Virus record (IMG/VR): IMGVR_UViG_3300042922_001443
Location: 1 to 41,307 of that record
Direction: 5' to 3' (one strand)
Origin: a virus
DNA: 41,307 nt
How positions within the stretch are numbered: the first letter of the stretch is position 1; the number at the start of each line of letters is the position of its first letter. The notes beneath the pieces are model-generated. The model had not been told where the DNA came from. It ran no database searches and saw only the letters and a list, made by a program, of their open reading frames with translations. Of this stretch, positions 1 to 6,962 are shown piece by piece. The position numbers were made by a program, and so were the translations under genes.

Positions 1-234
1 TTAACTGTTGAGCCATTGCATGAATGGTTTTGCTGGAACTACTTTTTTCTTACCGATATGTTTTACTGGAAATTGATTACTGTTCACCAATTCATAAGCC
101 TGGTTGATTCCTATGTTAAGTATTTCTTTTATCTCTTGCACCGTATATACTATTTTGGTAGTTACAATTGGATCACTTGTTTCTATAGTTGTTGTTTCTA
201 TCACTGTTAATGAATCCTCGCTCACTGCATTCAC
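1..234 (-). CDS. Excisionase-like small HTH DNA-binding protein
   Basis: A 77-residue protein. Residues 30-76 look like the HTH_17/excisionase (MerR-like) fold: YTVQEIKEILNIG, then NQAYELVNS, then a basic wing with GKKKVVPAKPF. The first 28 residues are Thr/Ser/Glu-rich and probably disordered. The start is uncertain: GTG at 234 has AAAGGA very close, and GTG at 225 has better spacing. It is the leftmost prophage gene seen. In the excised circle the left end joins the right end beside int, so it would be placed like a xis gene. The family call rests on motif shape; the Xis role is inference. Confidence 0.6.
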   Translation of the reverse strand: MNAVSEDSLTVIETTTIETSDPIVTTKIVYTVQEIKEILNIGINQAYELVNSNQFPVKHIGKKKVVPAKPFMQWLNS

Positions 235-293
235 TTCCTTTCAGTTTTTTGCAATTGTATGTTACAGGAGCCAGCTATACTGTTACTCCTGTA

Positions 294-632
294 TCAAATA
301 AATTTACCGTAATTCTTAAAGTCGTTTACACTCATTCCAGATATGCCAGGACTGTTATTACTATCTGTTGGTTTGTAGAAAGCTCCAAACTTTTCTGGAT
401 ACATGTAGATCATCATACAAAAGTTTGCAACATCGGCTAGATATTCAACGTTCTTAGTCTTTTCAAAGTGTTCTAGCCTTACCTTAAGGCTATCTAGCAT
501 ATCATAAGCTTGATTATCAATATTATCTTTTAATGGTCCATACTTATAGAATCCCATTACCATCATCTTTTTTCTAAGCTCGTCAAATTCGACTGAATAC
601 TCTGTTTTAATTATTTCATCAATACTTTTCAT
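294..632 (-). CDS. Phage protein, possible all-alpha NTP pyrophosphatase-like
   Basis: A 112-residue, mostly helical protein with a good ribosome binding site (AGAAAGGAA) before ATG. The central segment (FEKTKNVEYLADVANFCMM, about residues 56-74) recalls the E-x-x-D-x-x-N helices of MazG/dUTPase-like phage nucleotide hydrolases. The N-terminal pattern (FDELRKKMMV..YKYGPL) also occurs in clostridial phage proteins of that kind. The neighbouring gene at 677-946 looks like a true MazG-type protein, so both may act in nucleotide-pool cleaning. The function is tentative. Confidence 0.5.
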   Translation of the reverse strand: MKSIDEIIKTEYSVEFDELRKKMMVMGFYKYGPLKDNIDNQAYDMLDSLKVRLEHFEKTKNVEYLADVANFCMMIYMYPEKFGAFYKPTDSNNSPGISGMSVNDFKNYGKFI

Positions 633-676
633 AGGTTTCCTTTCTTGTTGGCTGTTACTCCTGTATCTGTATCAAA

Positions 677-946
677 TTACTTGCGATTTCTATATATGCA
701 CTCTATCATTGCCATGCATGAAGCCATTGTCTGTATTGCTTCAACGATAATTTTATCCTCGGTTTCTCTATTTGGATTAAAACCAAATTCATTAATAGCC
801 TGGCACGTTTCTCCGAACTCCTCCGCAATTATCATTCCCCATTTATCGGCATTATGGTTTTGTTCACCCCATTTTGTATCTTGATATTGTCTTTCTATCA
901 GGATACTATCAATTATGTACTGTTGCTTATCGTTTAGTTTATCCAC
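677..946 (-). CDS. MazG-like nucleotide pyrophosphohydrolase (phage type)
   Basis: An 89-residue all-alpha protein with the phage MazG-like signature: ERQYQDTKWGEQNH near residues 18-31, then IIAEEFGETCQAINE (E-E-x-x-E metal ligands, about 39-53), then a last helix EAIQTMASCMAMIE. Family members hydrolyse non-canonical or excess NTPs to NMP and pyrophosphate. The start is GTG at 946 with GGAAAA upstream. It lies in a run of small early genes. The key acidic residues are visible; the substrate cannot be told. Confidence 0.72.
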   Translation of the reverse strand: MDKLNDKQQYIIDSILIERQYQDTKWGEQNHNADKWGMIIAEEFGETCQAINEFGFNPNRETEDKIIVEAIQTMASCMAMIECIYRNRK

Positions 947-982
947 TCATTTTCCTTTCCGCTGCTTATCAGCTAATCAACT

Positions 983-1129
983 TTAATCTGTAAACTCTAA
1001 ATTTTCATGCAATGTCGATACAATAGTGTGCATCAGTTGTTTTTCTCCTTCTGTTTCTGCCGATGCATTATATACTTCTAAAACATCTAGCAACCCTAAT
1101 AAAAATTCACCTCTAATTTCTTCTTCCAC
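983..1129 (-). CDS. Small acidic hypothetical protein (48 aa)
   Basis: A short open frame starting at GTG 1129, eight bases after an AAGGAGG site, and stopping with TAA at 983. The product begins MEEEIRGEFLLGLLDVLE and is acidic and probably helical. Its ribosome binding site and its fit between the flanking minus-strand genes support it. I do not recognise a family. Confidence 0.55.
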   Translation of the reverse strand: MEEEIRGEFLLGLLDVLEVYNASAETEGEKQLMHTIVSTLHENLEFTD

Positions 1130-1180
1130 GCTTATAACCTCCTTATGGCTATACCGGACTTGCCGGATGTATTAATTAAG

Positions 1181-1717
1181 CTACTTGGATGCTGTTTTCT
1201 CCTTATCTTCCAATAACTTTCCAATACTTTTAATACTGGTTTTACTGTTATACTCAAAAGAAACTTCAAAAATAGTCTCATTTTTAAATGATTCTCTTGC
1301 TTTAACAGTACATGTGTTATCTTCAAATGAAATTGATTTAAACCTTGTAAAATATTCTGTGTATTCAAAGGCTTTTAACACTTTATTATATATTTTATAT
1401 TGCAATCCTTCTAAAACTTCATAACCTAATCTGTCTTTATTAATTCTTGTAAATGTCTCATTATAATAATTGCATAACCGACTACTGCCAATTTCCCGAA
1501 TTACTACGCATTCAGATTGAACACTCTCTACAAATCCAACCATAAAATCATTTGGGCATATTGAAGTATTTGCAAACACCAAATCTCCATGCGTCAGTTT
1601 TTCTGGTGATAGCATTAATGACTCTATATAATCATCAGGTTCAGAATGTATGCGATATTTCATTCCAGGAATAATTCTAGTTATAATTGCCATTAAAATT
1701 CTCTCTTTATCTGTCAT
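1181..1717 (-). CDS. Hypothetical phage protein (178 aa)
   Basis: The start is ATG 1717, placed after GGAGGAAAC; an upstream in-frame extension to 1765 has no ribosome site. The N-terminal helix (TDKERILMAIITRIIPGM) is followed by a beta-rich middle containing HGDLVFANTS and FMVGFVESV, which suggests a small beta-barrel. The C-terminal third is a second beta-rich part with a lysine-rich tail. I do not recognise the family. It is the last minus-strand gene before the plus-strand pair at 1813-2338 and faces their promoter. Confidence 0.55.
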   Translation of the reverse strand: MTDKERILMAIITRIIPGMKYRIHSEPDDYIESLMLSPEKLTHGDLVFANTSICPNDFMVGFVESVQSECVVIREIGSSRLCNYYNETFTRINKDRLGYEVLEGLQYKIYNKVLKAFEYTEYFTRFKSISFEDNTCTVKARESFKNETIFEVSFEYNSKTSIKSIGKLLEDKEKTASK

Positions 1718-1752
1718 GTTTCCTCCAATCTTTAATTTACATTTACTTACCA

Positions 1753-1781
1753 TTGCAAAATACAAACATATGTTCTATAAT
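1753..1781 (+). promoter_or_regulatory. Sigma-70-type promoter for plus-strand gene pair
   Basis: TTGCAA at 1753-1758, a 17-bp spacer, then TATAAT at 1776-1781, about 30 bp before the ATG at 1813. It points away from the surrounding minus-strand early operon, so the next two genes have their own transcription start. Confidence 0.6.
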
Positions 1782-1812
1782 GTGATTAATAATTTTTGTG
1801 AGGTGGCTTAAT

Positions 1813-2112
1813 ATGCATGAACCAATTGATACAATATCCCTTTATGGCTCCGATGGACTTTATCCTAAATATTTCGAGGTCGACGGTATTACTTACACGT
1901 TGGGAGATGTAACCGAACCCAAGATTGAAAAGTTTGCAGGATCTACCGTGCTAGTATTTAGTTGCGTTGTGGAGGTCGGTGGTATCTCTCGCGCGGTATC
2001 TCTTAGATATGACTTACTTTTGCACCAATGGCTACTTAGCGGAGGGAGAGATAATAATGCCTTTTTATACGGCTCCAAAAATACCAAGCGTAAGGCATCC
2101 TATAGGACATAG
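1813..2112 (+). CDS. Small beta-rich protein, first of a plus-strand pair
   Basis: 99 residues from ATG 1813, with GAGGTGG ahead of it. It is predicted beta-rich and ends in the pattern LRYDLLLHQWLLSG. The next protein ends in a matching pattern (LIFDVVSMSWVMG), so the two look like tandem paralogs. The last ~18 codons overlap the start of the next gene and read as low-complexity basic sequence (SKNTKRKASYRT), which may be an out-of-frame tail left by loss of an earlier stop. With its own promoter on the opposite strand it looks like a moron. No family recognised. Confidence 0.6.
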   Translation: MHEPIDTISLYGSDGLYPKYFEVDGITYTLGDVTEPKIEKFAGSTVLVFSCVVEVGGISRAVSLRYDLLLHQWLLSGGRDNNAFLYGSKNTKRKASYRT

Positions 2113-2338
2113 TGTAAATGTTATGGTTACTACTAACGCACAAGGTAAAATCAGGGTGGATTATCTCCGTATCATTGATGATGAAGGAGAGGTATTTACC
2201 TACAAGATTACTTATTCCCACCTCCGCAAAAGAGTTTTAAATATCGAGACCTACGATTGCGAATATATCACTGGTAATATGCTTAAGTATGTTACGCTCA
2301 TTTTTGACGTTGTGAGTATGTCATGGGTTATGGGGTAA
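2057..2338 (+). CDS. Small beta-rich protein, second of a plus-strand pair
   Basis: 93 residues from ATG 2057 with GGAGGGAGAG upstream, overlapping the previous gene by 56 bp in another frame. It contains GKIRVDYLRIIDDEGEVFTYKI and ends LIFDVVSMSWVMG, matching the C-terminal pattern of its neighbour (hydrophobic-D-x5-W). It ends 10 bp inside the 3' end of the convergent gene at 2328. Function unknown. Confidence 0.6.
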   Translation: MPFYTAPKIPSVRHPIGHSVNVMVTTNAQGKIRVDYLRIIDDEGEVFTYKITYSHLRKRVLNIETYDCEYITGNMLKYVTLIFDVVSMSWVMG

Positions 2339-2684
2339 ATGGCTTTGGTGTCTTTTCTGGCATCCAGGCTATAACTTCATAACAACTTGATATATTTTTA
2401 CCGTTGTACCACTGAAATTTTCTGAATCTCCAACGCATCTTTTCAGAAAATACGTGACCTGATTCAATATGCTTTATGGTTACATACACATTACAATTTC
2501 CATCTCTATTGGGTAGTCTCTCCGCTACTGGTATCCACCTATCATTTAGCTGTTGCTCAAGAGCTTTCAATACAGGCTCAATTTCTATGTAGGCATAACA
2601 TGTGCCCCTTACAACTTCAAATTTTTTGTGCCCTGTACTATTTAATTCTTTAAGCACGTTTATAGCTTTTTCTATCTCATTCAT
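2328..2684 (-). CDS. DUF551-domain phage protein
   Basis: 118 residues. ATG 2684 is chosen because it sits six bases after GAGGAGG; ATG 2690 is too close. Residues 20-50 form a small N-terminal part. From about residue 49, DRWIPVAERLPN, then a strand-rich middle, then EVIAWMPEKTP is the DUF551 pattern common in phages of enteric and clostridial bacteria. The function of DUF551 is not known. It overlaps the upstream zinc-ribbon gene by 8 bp, consistent with translational coupling. Confidence 0.78.
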   Translation of the reverse strand: MNEIEKAINVLKELNSTGHKKFEVVRGTCYAYIEIEPVLKALEQQLNDRWIPVAERLPNRDGNCNVYVTIKHIESGHVFSEKMRWRFRKFQWYNGKNISSCYEVIAWMPEKTPKPFTP

Positions 2685-3018
2685 TGGCATCCTCCTCGTT
2701 GGCCTTGGTAATTACCGATTGACCGCATTCAGGACAATAATTAAACCATAACTTTGCTTCTCCTGTTTCTTCGTCGTAGCAAGCGTCGTGCATTTCGCCA
2801 CACGAAGGACATTTAAACTTACCTACACCTGTAAATGGCTCAATATATTCTGCAAGTTTTGTTCGCCTGTATCCTAATTCCTCAATGGCTTTCTCAACCG
2901 CTTCTATTTCTTCAGCATTGAGTTTTTCAGTATCTTCAATACCTCCCTGTCTTACTGCTCTTTCATAACCAAGCATATAATCTAAAGAGTAAATAACCAT
3001 TTCTATATCACTCATCAT
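2677..3018 (-). CDS. Zinc-ribbon phage protein
   Basis: 113 residues. The N-terminal half is helical and Glu-rich (AEEIEAVEKAIEELGYRR). The C-terminal half carries KFKCPSCGEMHDACYDEETG and NYCPECGQS, a CX2C...CX2C pair expected to bind one zinc ion. Such proteins recur in clostridial phage early operons and may act as adaptors or DNA-binding modules. Ribosome site AAAGGAG. It overlaps both neighbours by a few bases. Confidence 0.68.
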   Translation of the reverse strand: MMSDIEMVIYSLDYMLGYERAVRQGGIEDTEKLNAEEIEAVEKAIEELGYRRTKLAEYIEPFTGVGKFKCPSCGEMHDACYDEETGEAKLWFNYCPECGQSVITKANEEDANE

Positions 3019-3271
3019 TGACAGCTCCTTTCACAATGCCCTTAGCCTTTTCTACGTATAAATCAAGATTATGTAGCAACCCTTTGTCGCTATCTGTTAC
3101 TAGATATGGATGTTTTAATTGCTCCAAATCCTCCACAACCTTATCTACATCATAGGCGGTAGGTTGCTTTCTGATACTGTCAATCAGTTTCCTTTTGTCT
3201 TTAATCGATATATCGAATCTATCATCTGATATTTTTTCTATTAATGCTTTTCTGCTTATTAAATCACTCAT
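3008..3271 (-). CDS. Small phage protein with DLISRKAL N-terminus (paralog 1)
   Basis: 87 residues from ATG 3271, seven bases after GGAGGTTGAGC. The N-terminus MSDLISRKALIEKI matches that of the upstream gene (MNDLINRKAIAEEI), and each continues to a QP motif (RKQPTAYDVDKVVEDLE here). This type of small protein is frequent in Lachnospiraceae prophages; its function is unknown. It overlaps both neighbours. Confidence 0.62.
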   Translation of the reverse strand: MSDLISRKALIEKISDDRFDISIKDKRKLIDSIRKQPTAYDVDKVVEDLEQLKHPYLVTDSDKGLLHNLDLYVEKAKGIVKGAVNDE

Positions 3272-3506
3272 GCTCAACCTCCATTCTTGGACATTTAAGG
3301 GAATTGTGAGCTAAACATAGTCCACACCCTATATCGCATATTTGATTCTGTACAATAGGTTGCTCGTCAATAATCTTTAACACAGATTTTTTATACTCTT
3401 CTGCATATAGCTGAAGAATTCCCTTGCCTGCTCTTAACCCTGTAATACTTACTTCAAGGCTTTTTATTTCTTCCGCAATTGCTTTACGGTTGATTAAATC
3501 ATTCAT
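3264..3506 (-). CDS. Small phage protein with DLINRKAI N-terminus (paralog 2)
   Basis: 80 residues from ATG 3506 with AAAGGAGG upstream. It shares the N-terminal motif and a DEQPIV segment with the next gene downstream, then ends in a cysteine-rich tail (ICDIGCGLCLAHNSLKCPRM) that could bind metal. It is probably a tandem duplicate that diverged at the C-terminus. Function unknown. Confidence 0.6.
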   Translation of the reverse strand: MNDLINRKAIAEEIKSLEVSITGLRAGKGILQLYAEEYKKSVLKIIDEQPIVQNQICDIGCGLCLAHNSLKCPRMEVEHE

Positions 3507-3648
3507 GCTTAACCTCCTTTGAATCTTCAAATTCAAATTCTTTCAAGCATTTTAGACAGATATCAAATGTTTTTTCGTTATGCTTATTTATTATCGTAGT
3601 TCGTTTTCTAACTAATTTACCACATAAATCACATTTTCTAATTCTCAT
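3499..3648 (-). CDS. Tiny zinc-ribbon protein (49 aa)
   Basis: 49 residues from ATG 3648, nine bases after AGGAGG. CDLCGK at residues 6-11 and CLKC near residue 33 form a CX2C pair typical of a mini zinc ribbon. Its end overlaps the next gene by 8 bp. Role unknown; it may be an adaptor or nucleic-acid-binding protein. Confidence 0.55.
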   Translation of the reverse strand: MRIRKCDLCGKLVRKRTTIINKHNEKTFDICLKCLKEFEFEDSKEVKHE

Positions 3649-3664
3649 TAGTTGCATCCTCCTA

Positions 3665-4147
3665 TCAATCATGAATTTCAAACTCAATTAAATTTTCTTT
3701 CATTTGCTTTTCTATCCGTTGTAAATGACGATGGGAGAAACCCATAATTTCTGCTGTACTCTCCTGGGTTTCATCCATGACAACTCTATAATAAAATATT
3801 TTGGCTTCTACACCGTCAAGGGTAGTAAGCATTCTAAGTAAATTTCTTTTCCTTGCTCGTAATTTATTAATTTCATTCTCAAGTATCTTGATTTGATCAT
3901 TGTCTCTATCTACCATTCTTACGGCATCATCTAAGCCAATATGAGCTACAGGAGTAGAAGAAGTTACTCTTGTGTAATCCATCCCCATGTTATCGGCTCC
4001 TCTTGGTCCATTTAGTCCTGCAAGCTTATAAGCTTTTTTAGTAGATATTCTTAAGACTCTAATTTTTTCTTTACGAAGCATTATTTGAAAATCAATATCC
4101 CTGAATACTTTACCGTCTTGATATATGTTAGTTGTCTCCATCATCAT
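3665..4147 (-). CDS. Phage sigma-70 region-4-like late transcription regulator (ArpU/RinA type)
   Basis: About 160 residues. The start is one of three consecutive ATGs (4147, 4144, 4141) after AAGGGGG; the longer reading to 4213 has no ribosome site. The middle is a coiled-coil-like helix (NDQIKILENEINKLRARKRNLL). The end is a sigma-70 region-4-like helix-turn-helix (VVMDETQESTAEIMGFSHRHLQRIEKQMKENL). ArpU/RinA/DUF1492-type proteins switch on late genes in Gram-positive phages. It is late in the early operon, and on circularisation would precede int and terminase. Confidence 0.7.
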   Translation of the reverse strand: MMMETTNIYQDGKVFRDIDFQIMLRKEKIRVLRISTKKAYKLAGLNGPRGADNMGMDYTRVTSSTPVAHIGLDDAVRMVDRDNDQIKILENEINKLRARKRNLLRMLTTLDGVEAKIFYYRVVMDETQESTAEIMGFSHRHLQRIEKQMKENLIEFEIHD

Positions 4148-4183
4148 AAAAACCCCCTTGAAGTAGCACAGTCCATATGTTAC

Positions 4184-4208
4184 AATTACTATTGTCCAGA
4201 TAGTAATT
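4184..4208. repeat. Perfect 9-bp inverted repeat upstream of the late regulator
   Basis: AATTACTAT and ATAGTAATT separated by 7 bp, 37 bp upstream of the regulator start. The position fits an operator or autoregulatory site. No clear consensus promoter is seen with it. Confidence 0.4.
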
Positions 4209-4216
4209 ATCAAAGG

Positions 4217-4241
4217 GGGAGCTTGCGAGCTCTCTTTTTTT
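4217..4241 (+). terminator. Hairpin plus T-tract, plus-strand sense
   Basis: GGGAGCT, loop TGCG, AGCTCTC, then seven T's on the plus strand. It would stop plus-strand (antisense) transcription between two minus-strand genes. On the minus strand the T-tract is absent, so it does not end the operon. Stem is short, with one G-T pair. Confidence 0.35.
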
Positions 4242-4503
4242 AATATGCTGATAAGTGATGTCCAGCTCTTGGTTTTACAACTACAACTGGATTAATACCA
4301 TCAGTTGCTTTTAAAAAATCCCAGTATCTAAAACTCTCCTTTGTGCCATTTTTTTCAGTAAGAACAAAATTCGGATAAAATCTTAAAATCTTAACCTTTA
4401 TTTTATCCCCCTCATTTTTTTCTGTAACATTTAGAGTCAAGGTTACTTTTTGACCTATTTTAAATTTACTTCTAACTATGTGTTTTATCTGCTCAATAGT
4501 CAT
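4240..4503 (-). CDS. Hypothetical phage protein (87 aa, beta-rich)
   Basis: It begins with a helix (TIEQIKHIVRSKF) followed by strands (GQKVTLTLNV, DKIKVKILRFYPNFVLTEKNG), suggesting a small SH3-like barrel, and ends with a basic segment (VVVKPRAGHHL). Good ribosome site GGAGGG before ATG. Family not recognised. It lies between a structured intergenic region and the sigma-like regulator. Confidence 0.6.
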   Translation of the reverse strand: MTIEQIKHIVRSKFKIGQKVTLTLNVTEKNEGDKIKVKILRFYPNFVLTEKNGTKESFRYWDFLKATDGINPVVVVKPRAGHHLSAY

Positions 4504-4555
4504 ATAATTGACCCTCCATTACCGTCATAAGCTTGATTAATTTGTTTTGTATATA

Positions 4556-4610
4556 TCAGGCGGTAATGGATACCGCCTGAACGGATAAGGTATTTGTGAT
4601 ATGTTATCCT
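4556..4610. other. Intergenic hairpins without T-tract
   Basis: A perfect 10-bp inverted repeat (TCAGGCGGTA / TACCGCCTGA, 5-base loop, 4556-4580) followed by a weaker hairpin bounded by GGATAA and TTATCC (about 4583-4609). Neither has a T-tract on either strand, so they do not look like simple terminators. They fill the 132-bp gap between the genes at 4240 and 4636 and may be an RNA processing or regulatory element. Confidence 0.4.
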
Positions 4611-4635
4611 GTATAAAGGAAATACATTAATAGAT

Positions 4636-5364
4636 TTAAGATAAAATAATAACCTGCTGATTATCTACTAACTCTAATCTTAAGTATGCTGCCAATTGTT
4701 CCATTGTCTCATTCTTCCACGCTCCACCATCAGCTTCATAAATTGCACAAGCTACACCACTGTGGGTATTTTTCATCCTAAATACAAAGCTACATTCAGG
4801 CTGTTGGATCTCGTGAAAAGTACGATAAGGCATTAAGTTAACTGGATTAGGTACAACTACATCATCCTTATTAGCAAGTCCAGTCTTTATCGTGGCTTTT
4901 TGAGTAATTCCATCATCCTTATAATTTGCAACGGTTCCATCCTCTACATTTCCTGCAACCTGGAGAACTATTTCTTTATCATCATTCTTAACAAACATGG
5001 ACTGCATCATGATAATAAAGGACTCCTGATCAATAAATTCGTTAAACCGAATTTTTGGAAGATTGGCATTAACCTCAATTATGTGCTCTCTTTTTCTGTC
5101 CATATCAAGTTCTGAAATAAGATTTACCTTTGTAGGTGATACCACATGAACAATGAGTTTGTGCTGCTCGTCCTGTAATTTATCAATGTTTTCCTTTATG
5201 TAGTCAACCAAGCTTGTCAAAGTTGACATATCTAAAGATGAAGCTCTTAATTGTCTATCCACACGCTGTAAATCTTCATCTCTACTTACAAAAACTTCAC
5301 CATGAATAACTTCCTGACGTGGTTTATTTAAATCTACGATATACTTCAATGCTTCTTTAATCAT
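4636..5364 (-). CDS. Phage early protein, DUF2303/YfdQ-like candidate
   Basis: 242 residues with GGGAG before ATG. The N-terminal helical part (EALKYIVDLNKPRQ) precedes repeated beta-rich segments (KLIVHVVSPTKVNLIS, FVFRMKNTH, GVACAIYEADGGAWKNETM). The layout, an N-terminal helical region and a C-terminal mixed domain ending in LRLELV, resembles DUF2303-type phage proteins (YfdQ), of unknown function. It is followed 14 bp upstream by the gene at 5379, and the two likely form a pair. Family assignment is low-confidence. Confidence 0.55.
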   Translation of the reverse strand: MIKEALKYIVDLNKPRQEVIHGEVFVSRDEDLQRVDRQLRASSLDMSTLTSLVDYIKENIDKLQDEQHKLIVHVVSPTKVNLISELDMDRKREHIIEVNANLPKIRFNEFIDQESFIIMMQSMFVKNDDKEIVLQVAGNVEDGTVANYKDDGITQKATIKTGLANKDDVVVPNPVNLMPYRTFHEIQQPECSFVFRMKNTHSGVACAIYEADGGAWKNETMEQLAAYLRLELVDNQQVIILS

Positions 5365-5378
5365 AATGATCTCCCTTC

Positions 5379-5777
5379 TTATTTAACCTTAAGTTCCCTA
5401 AGGTTTCTTACCTTGTTTGTTGGTTCATTTCCTGTTTCTTCATCTTCTGTAACATCCTCGGTAAAGGTCATTTGACCTGCAACCTGCTTGCCATATTCAC
5501 GAATGTCAACTTCTCCAGTATCCAAATCCTTACCCATGTACAATGCTGTCTCAATAGGCAGCACAGGAGAGGTCTTGGTTGTAACAGAAATATTAATCTT
5601 GGCATCATCCCTCTGCTCGTTTTGGGTAAAACCAATGGAAATAGTGATACCCCTCTTGTTCTTAAAGCTTGTATTAGGATCTTGCATATTTTTGATTACC
5701 TCTGTCAAAGCTCCATTAAACTTCTCTTGCAAGGTGCCACCTGCGAACTTATTTAAGTCGATTTTTGATTTAGCCAT
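5379..5777 (-). CDS. Hypothetical phage early protein (132 aa)
   Basis: Strong ribosome site AAGGAGG. The sequence has an N-terminal helix (LQEKFNGALTEVIKNM), then a beta-rich middle with KRGITISIGFTQNEQRDD and INISVTTKTSPVLP, and an acidic Glu/Asp/Thr-rich tail. Similar proteins precede DUF2303-like genes in clostridial phages. A role in replication or recombination is possible from its place beside the replication module, but nothing in the sequence proves it. Confidence 0.55.
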   Translation of the reverse strand: MAKSKIDLNKFAGGTLQEKFNGALTEVIKNMQDPNTSFKNKRGITISIGFTQNEQRDDAKINISVTTKTSPVLPIETALYMGKDLDTGEVDIREYGKQVAGQMTFTEDVTEDEETGNEPTNKVRNLRELKVK

Positions 5778-5823
5778 CTTATAGCCTCCTTTCTTGAATT
5801 TTTATTGAATCGCTGCTGCGTTT

Positions 5824-6951
5824 TCAAACTATAATCCTATCAACTCCAAAGCTAAACATATCCATTTGGGATTTATGAACTTCTAGCCTTTTGTTAGCCA
5901 ATTCGATATACTTTGGATTAAGCTCTATACCTATGTAATGACGAAAATTATTCAATGCTACCTTACCAGTAGTTCCGGACCCAAAGAACATATCTAATAC
6001 AATTCCACCCTCTGGACTTCCAGCTAATATACAAGGCTTGATTAATTCTTCTGGAAAAGTTGCAAAGTGAGCTTCTTTATATGCTTGTGTTGCTACCGTC
6101 CAGACTGACCTCTTATTAAGTTTTTCTCTTGGTTCATAAGCATTTTCGCTTTTTGTACGATAGAATTCGTCTGGATTGGCAGTATATTTATTTCCACCAT
6201 ATCTTACAGCTCTACCATCTCTATGTATGGTACCGTGTGAACCTGGTTCTGTATCCCATCCTGCAGGAGGTCTATAATTACCTTTGCTTTTTCGTTTCCC
6301 ACCAATTTCATTTTTAAAGGTCTCATTGTTGCAGTAAGATCCACCTCGGAATCCATTTGCCATTTCATCCTGGATGCAAGGTTCTTTTATTGCTTCGTTA
6401 TCATAGTAGTAATGTGCCGACTTGGAAAATAAAAATATATATTCATGACTTTTAGTGCATCTGTCAGTAACACTTTCTGGCATAGGATTAGGCTTGTTCC
6501 AGACAATATCCTGTCTTAGGTACCACCCATCCGCTCTTAATGCAAATGCTAGCAACCATGGAATACCCATTAAATCCTTGGGTTTTAACCCACCTTCTTT
6601 TAACGTTTGAGTTCTTTGATATCTTCCATCCTTCGGATTTGATTGCTGTTGTTGATTAAATATTTTATTACTTACTGGATTTTTTCTATCTCCTCCAGTA
6701 CCAACGTAACTATCACCAATGTTAACCCATAGTGTACCTTCTGGTTTTAACACTCTCCTAAACTCTCTAAATACGCTTACCAGCCTGTTTATATATTCTT
6801 CTGGACTTTCTTCAAGACCAATTTGTCCATCCACTCCGTAATCACGTAGTCCATAGTAAGGGGGGGAAGTTACACCGCAATCAACACTATTGTCAGGAAG
6901 AGTTTTTAATATCTCAAGTGCATCGCCATGGTAAATATGATTTAGATTCAT
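5824..6951 (-). CDS. DNA methyltransferase, amino type (N4-cytosine or N6-adenine, beta class)
   Basis: 375 residues. Motif IV TSPPYYG (residues 28-34) comes first and the SAM-binding motif DMFFGSGTTG (about 320-329) is near the C-terminus, with a variable target-recognition region between. This is the beta-class order. SPPY is common in N4-cytosine and some N6-adenine enzymes. It would methylate an exocyclic amino group in phage DNA. No restriction gene lies nearby, so it is an orphan, probably for anti-restriction. It starts 11 bp downstream of the cytosine-C5 methyltransferase gene, so the two are probably co-translated. Confidence 0.88.
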   Translation of the reverse strand: MNLNHIYHGDALEILKTLPDNSVDCGVTSPPYYGLRDYGVDGQIGLEESPEEYINRLVSVFREFRRVLKPEGTLWVNIGDSYVGTGGDRKNPVSNKIFNQQQQSNPKDGRYQRTQTLKEGGLKPKDLMGIPWLLAFALRADGWYLRQDIVWNKPNPMPESVTDRCTKSHEYIFLFSKSAHYYYDNEAIKEPCIQDEMANGFRGGSYCNNETFKNEIGGKRKSKGNYRPPAGWDTEPGSHGTIHRDGRAVRYGGNKYTANPDEFYRTKSENAYEPREKLNKRSVWTVATQAYKEAHFATFPEELIKPCILAGSPEGGIVLDMFFGSGTTGKVALNNFRHYIGIELNPKYIELANKRLEVHKSQMDMFSFGVDRIIV

Positions 6952-6962
6952 ATATCTCCCTC

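Noticed and set aside
1-300. Left attachment site copy in the window
   Set aside because: I found no copy of the ssrA 3' end (for example GGAGCTGAGG...TTGAAC) anywhere outside ssrA.
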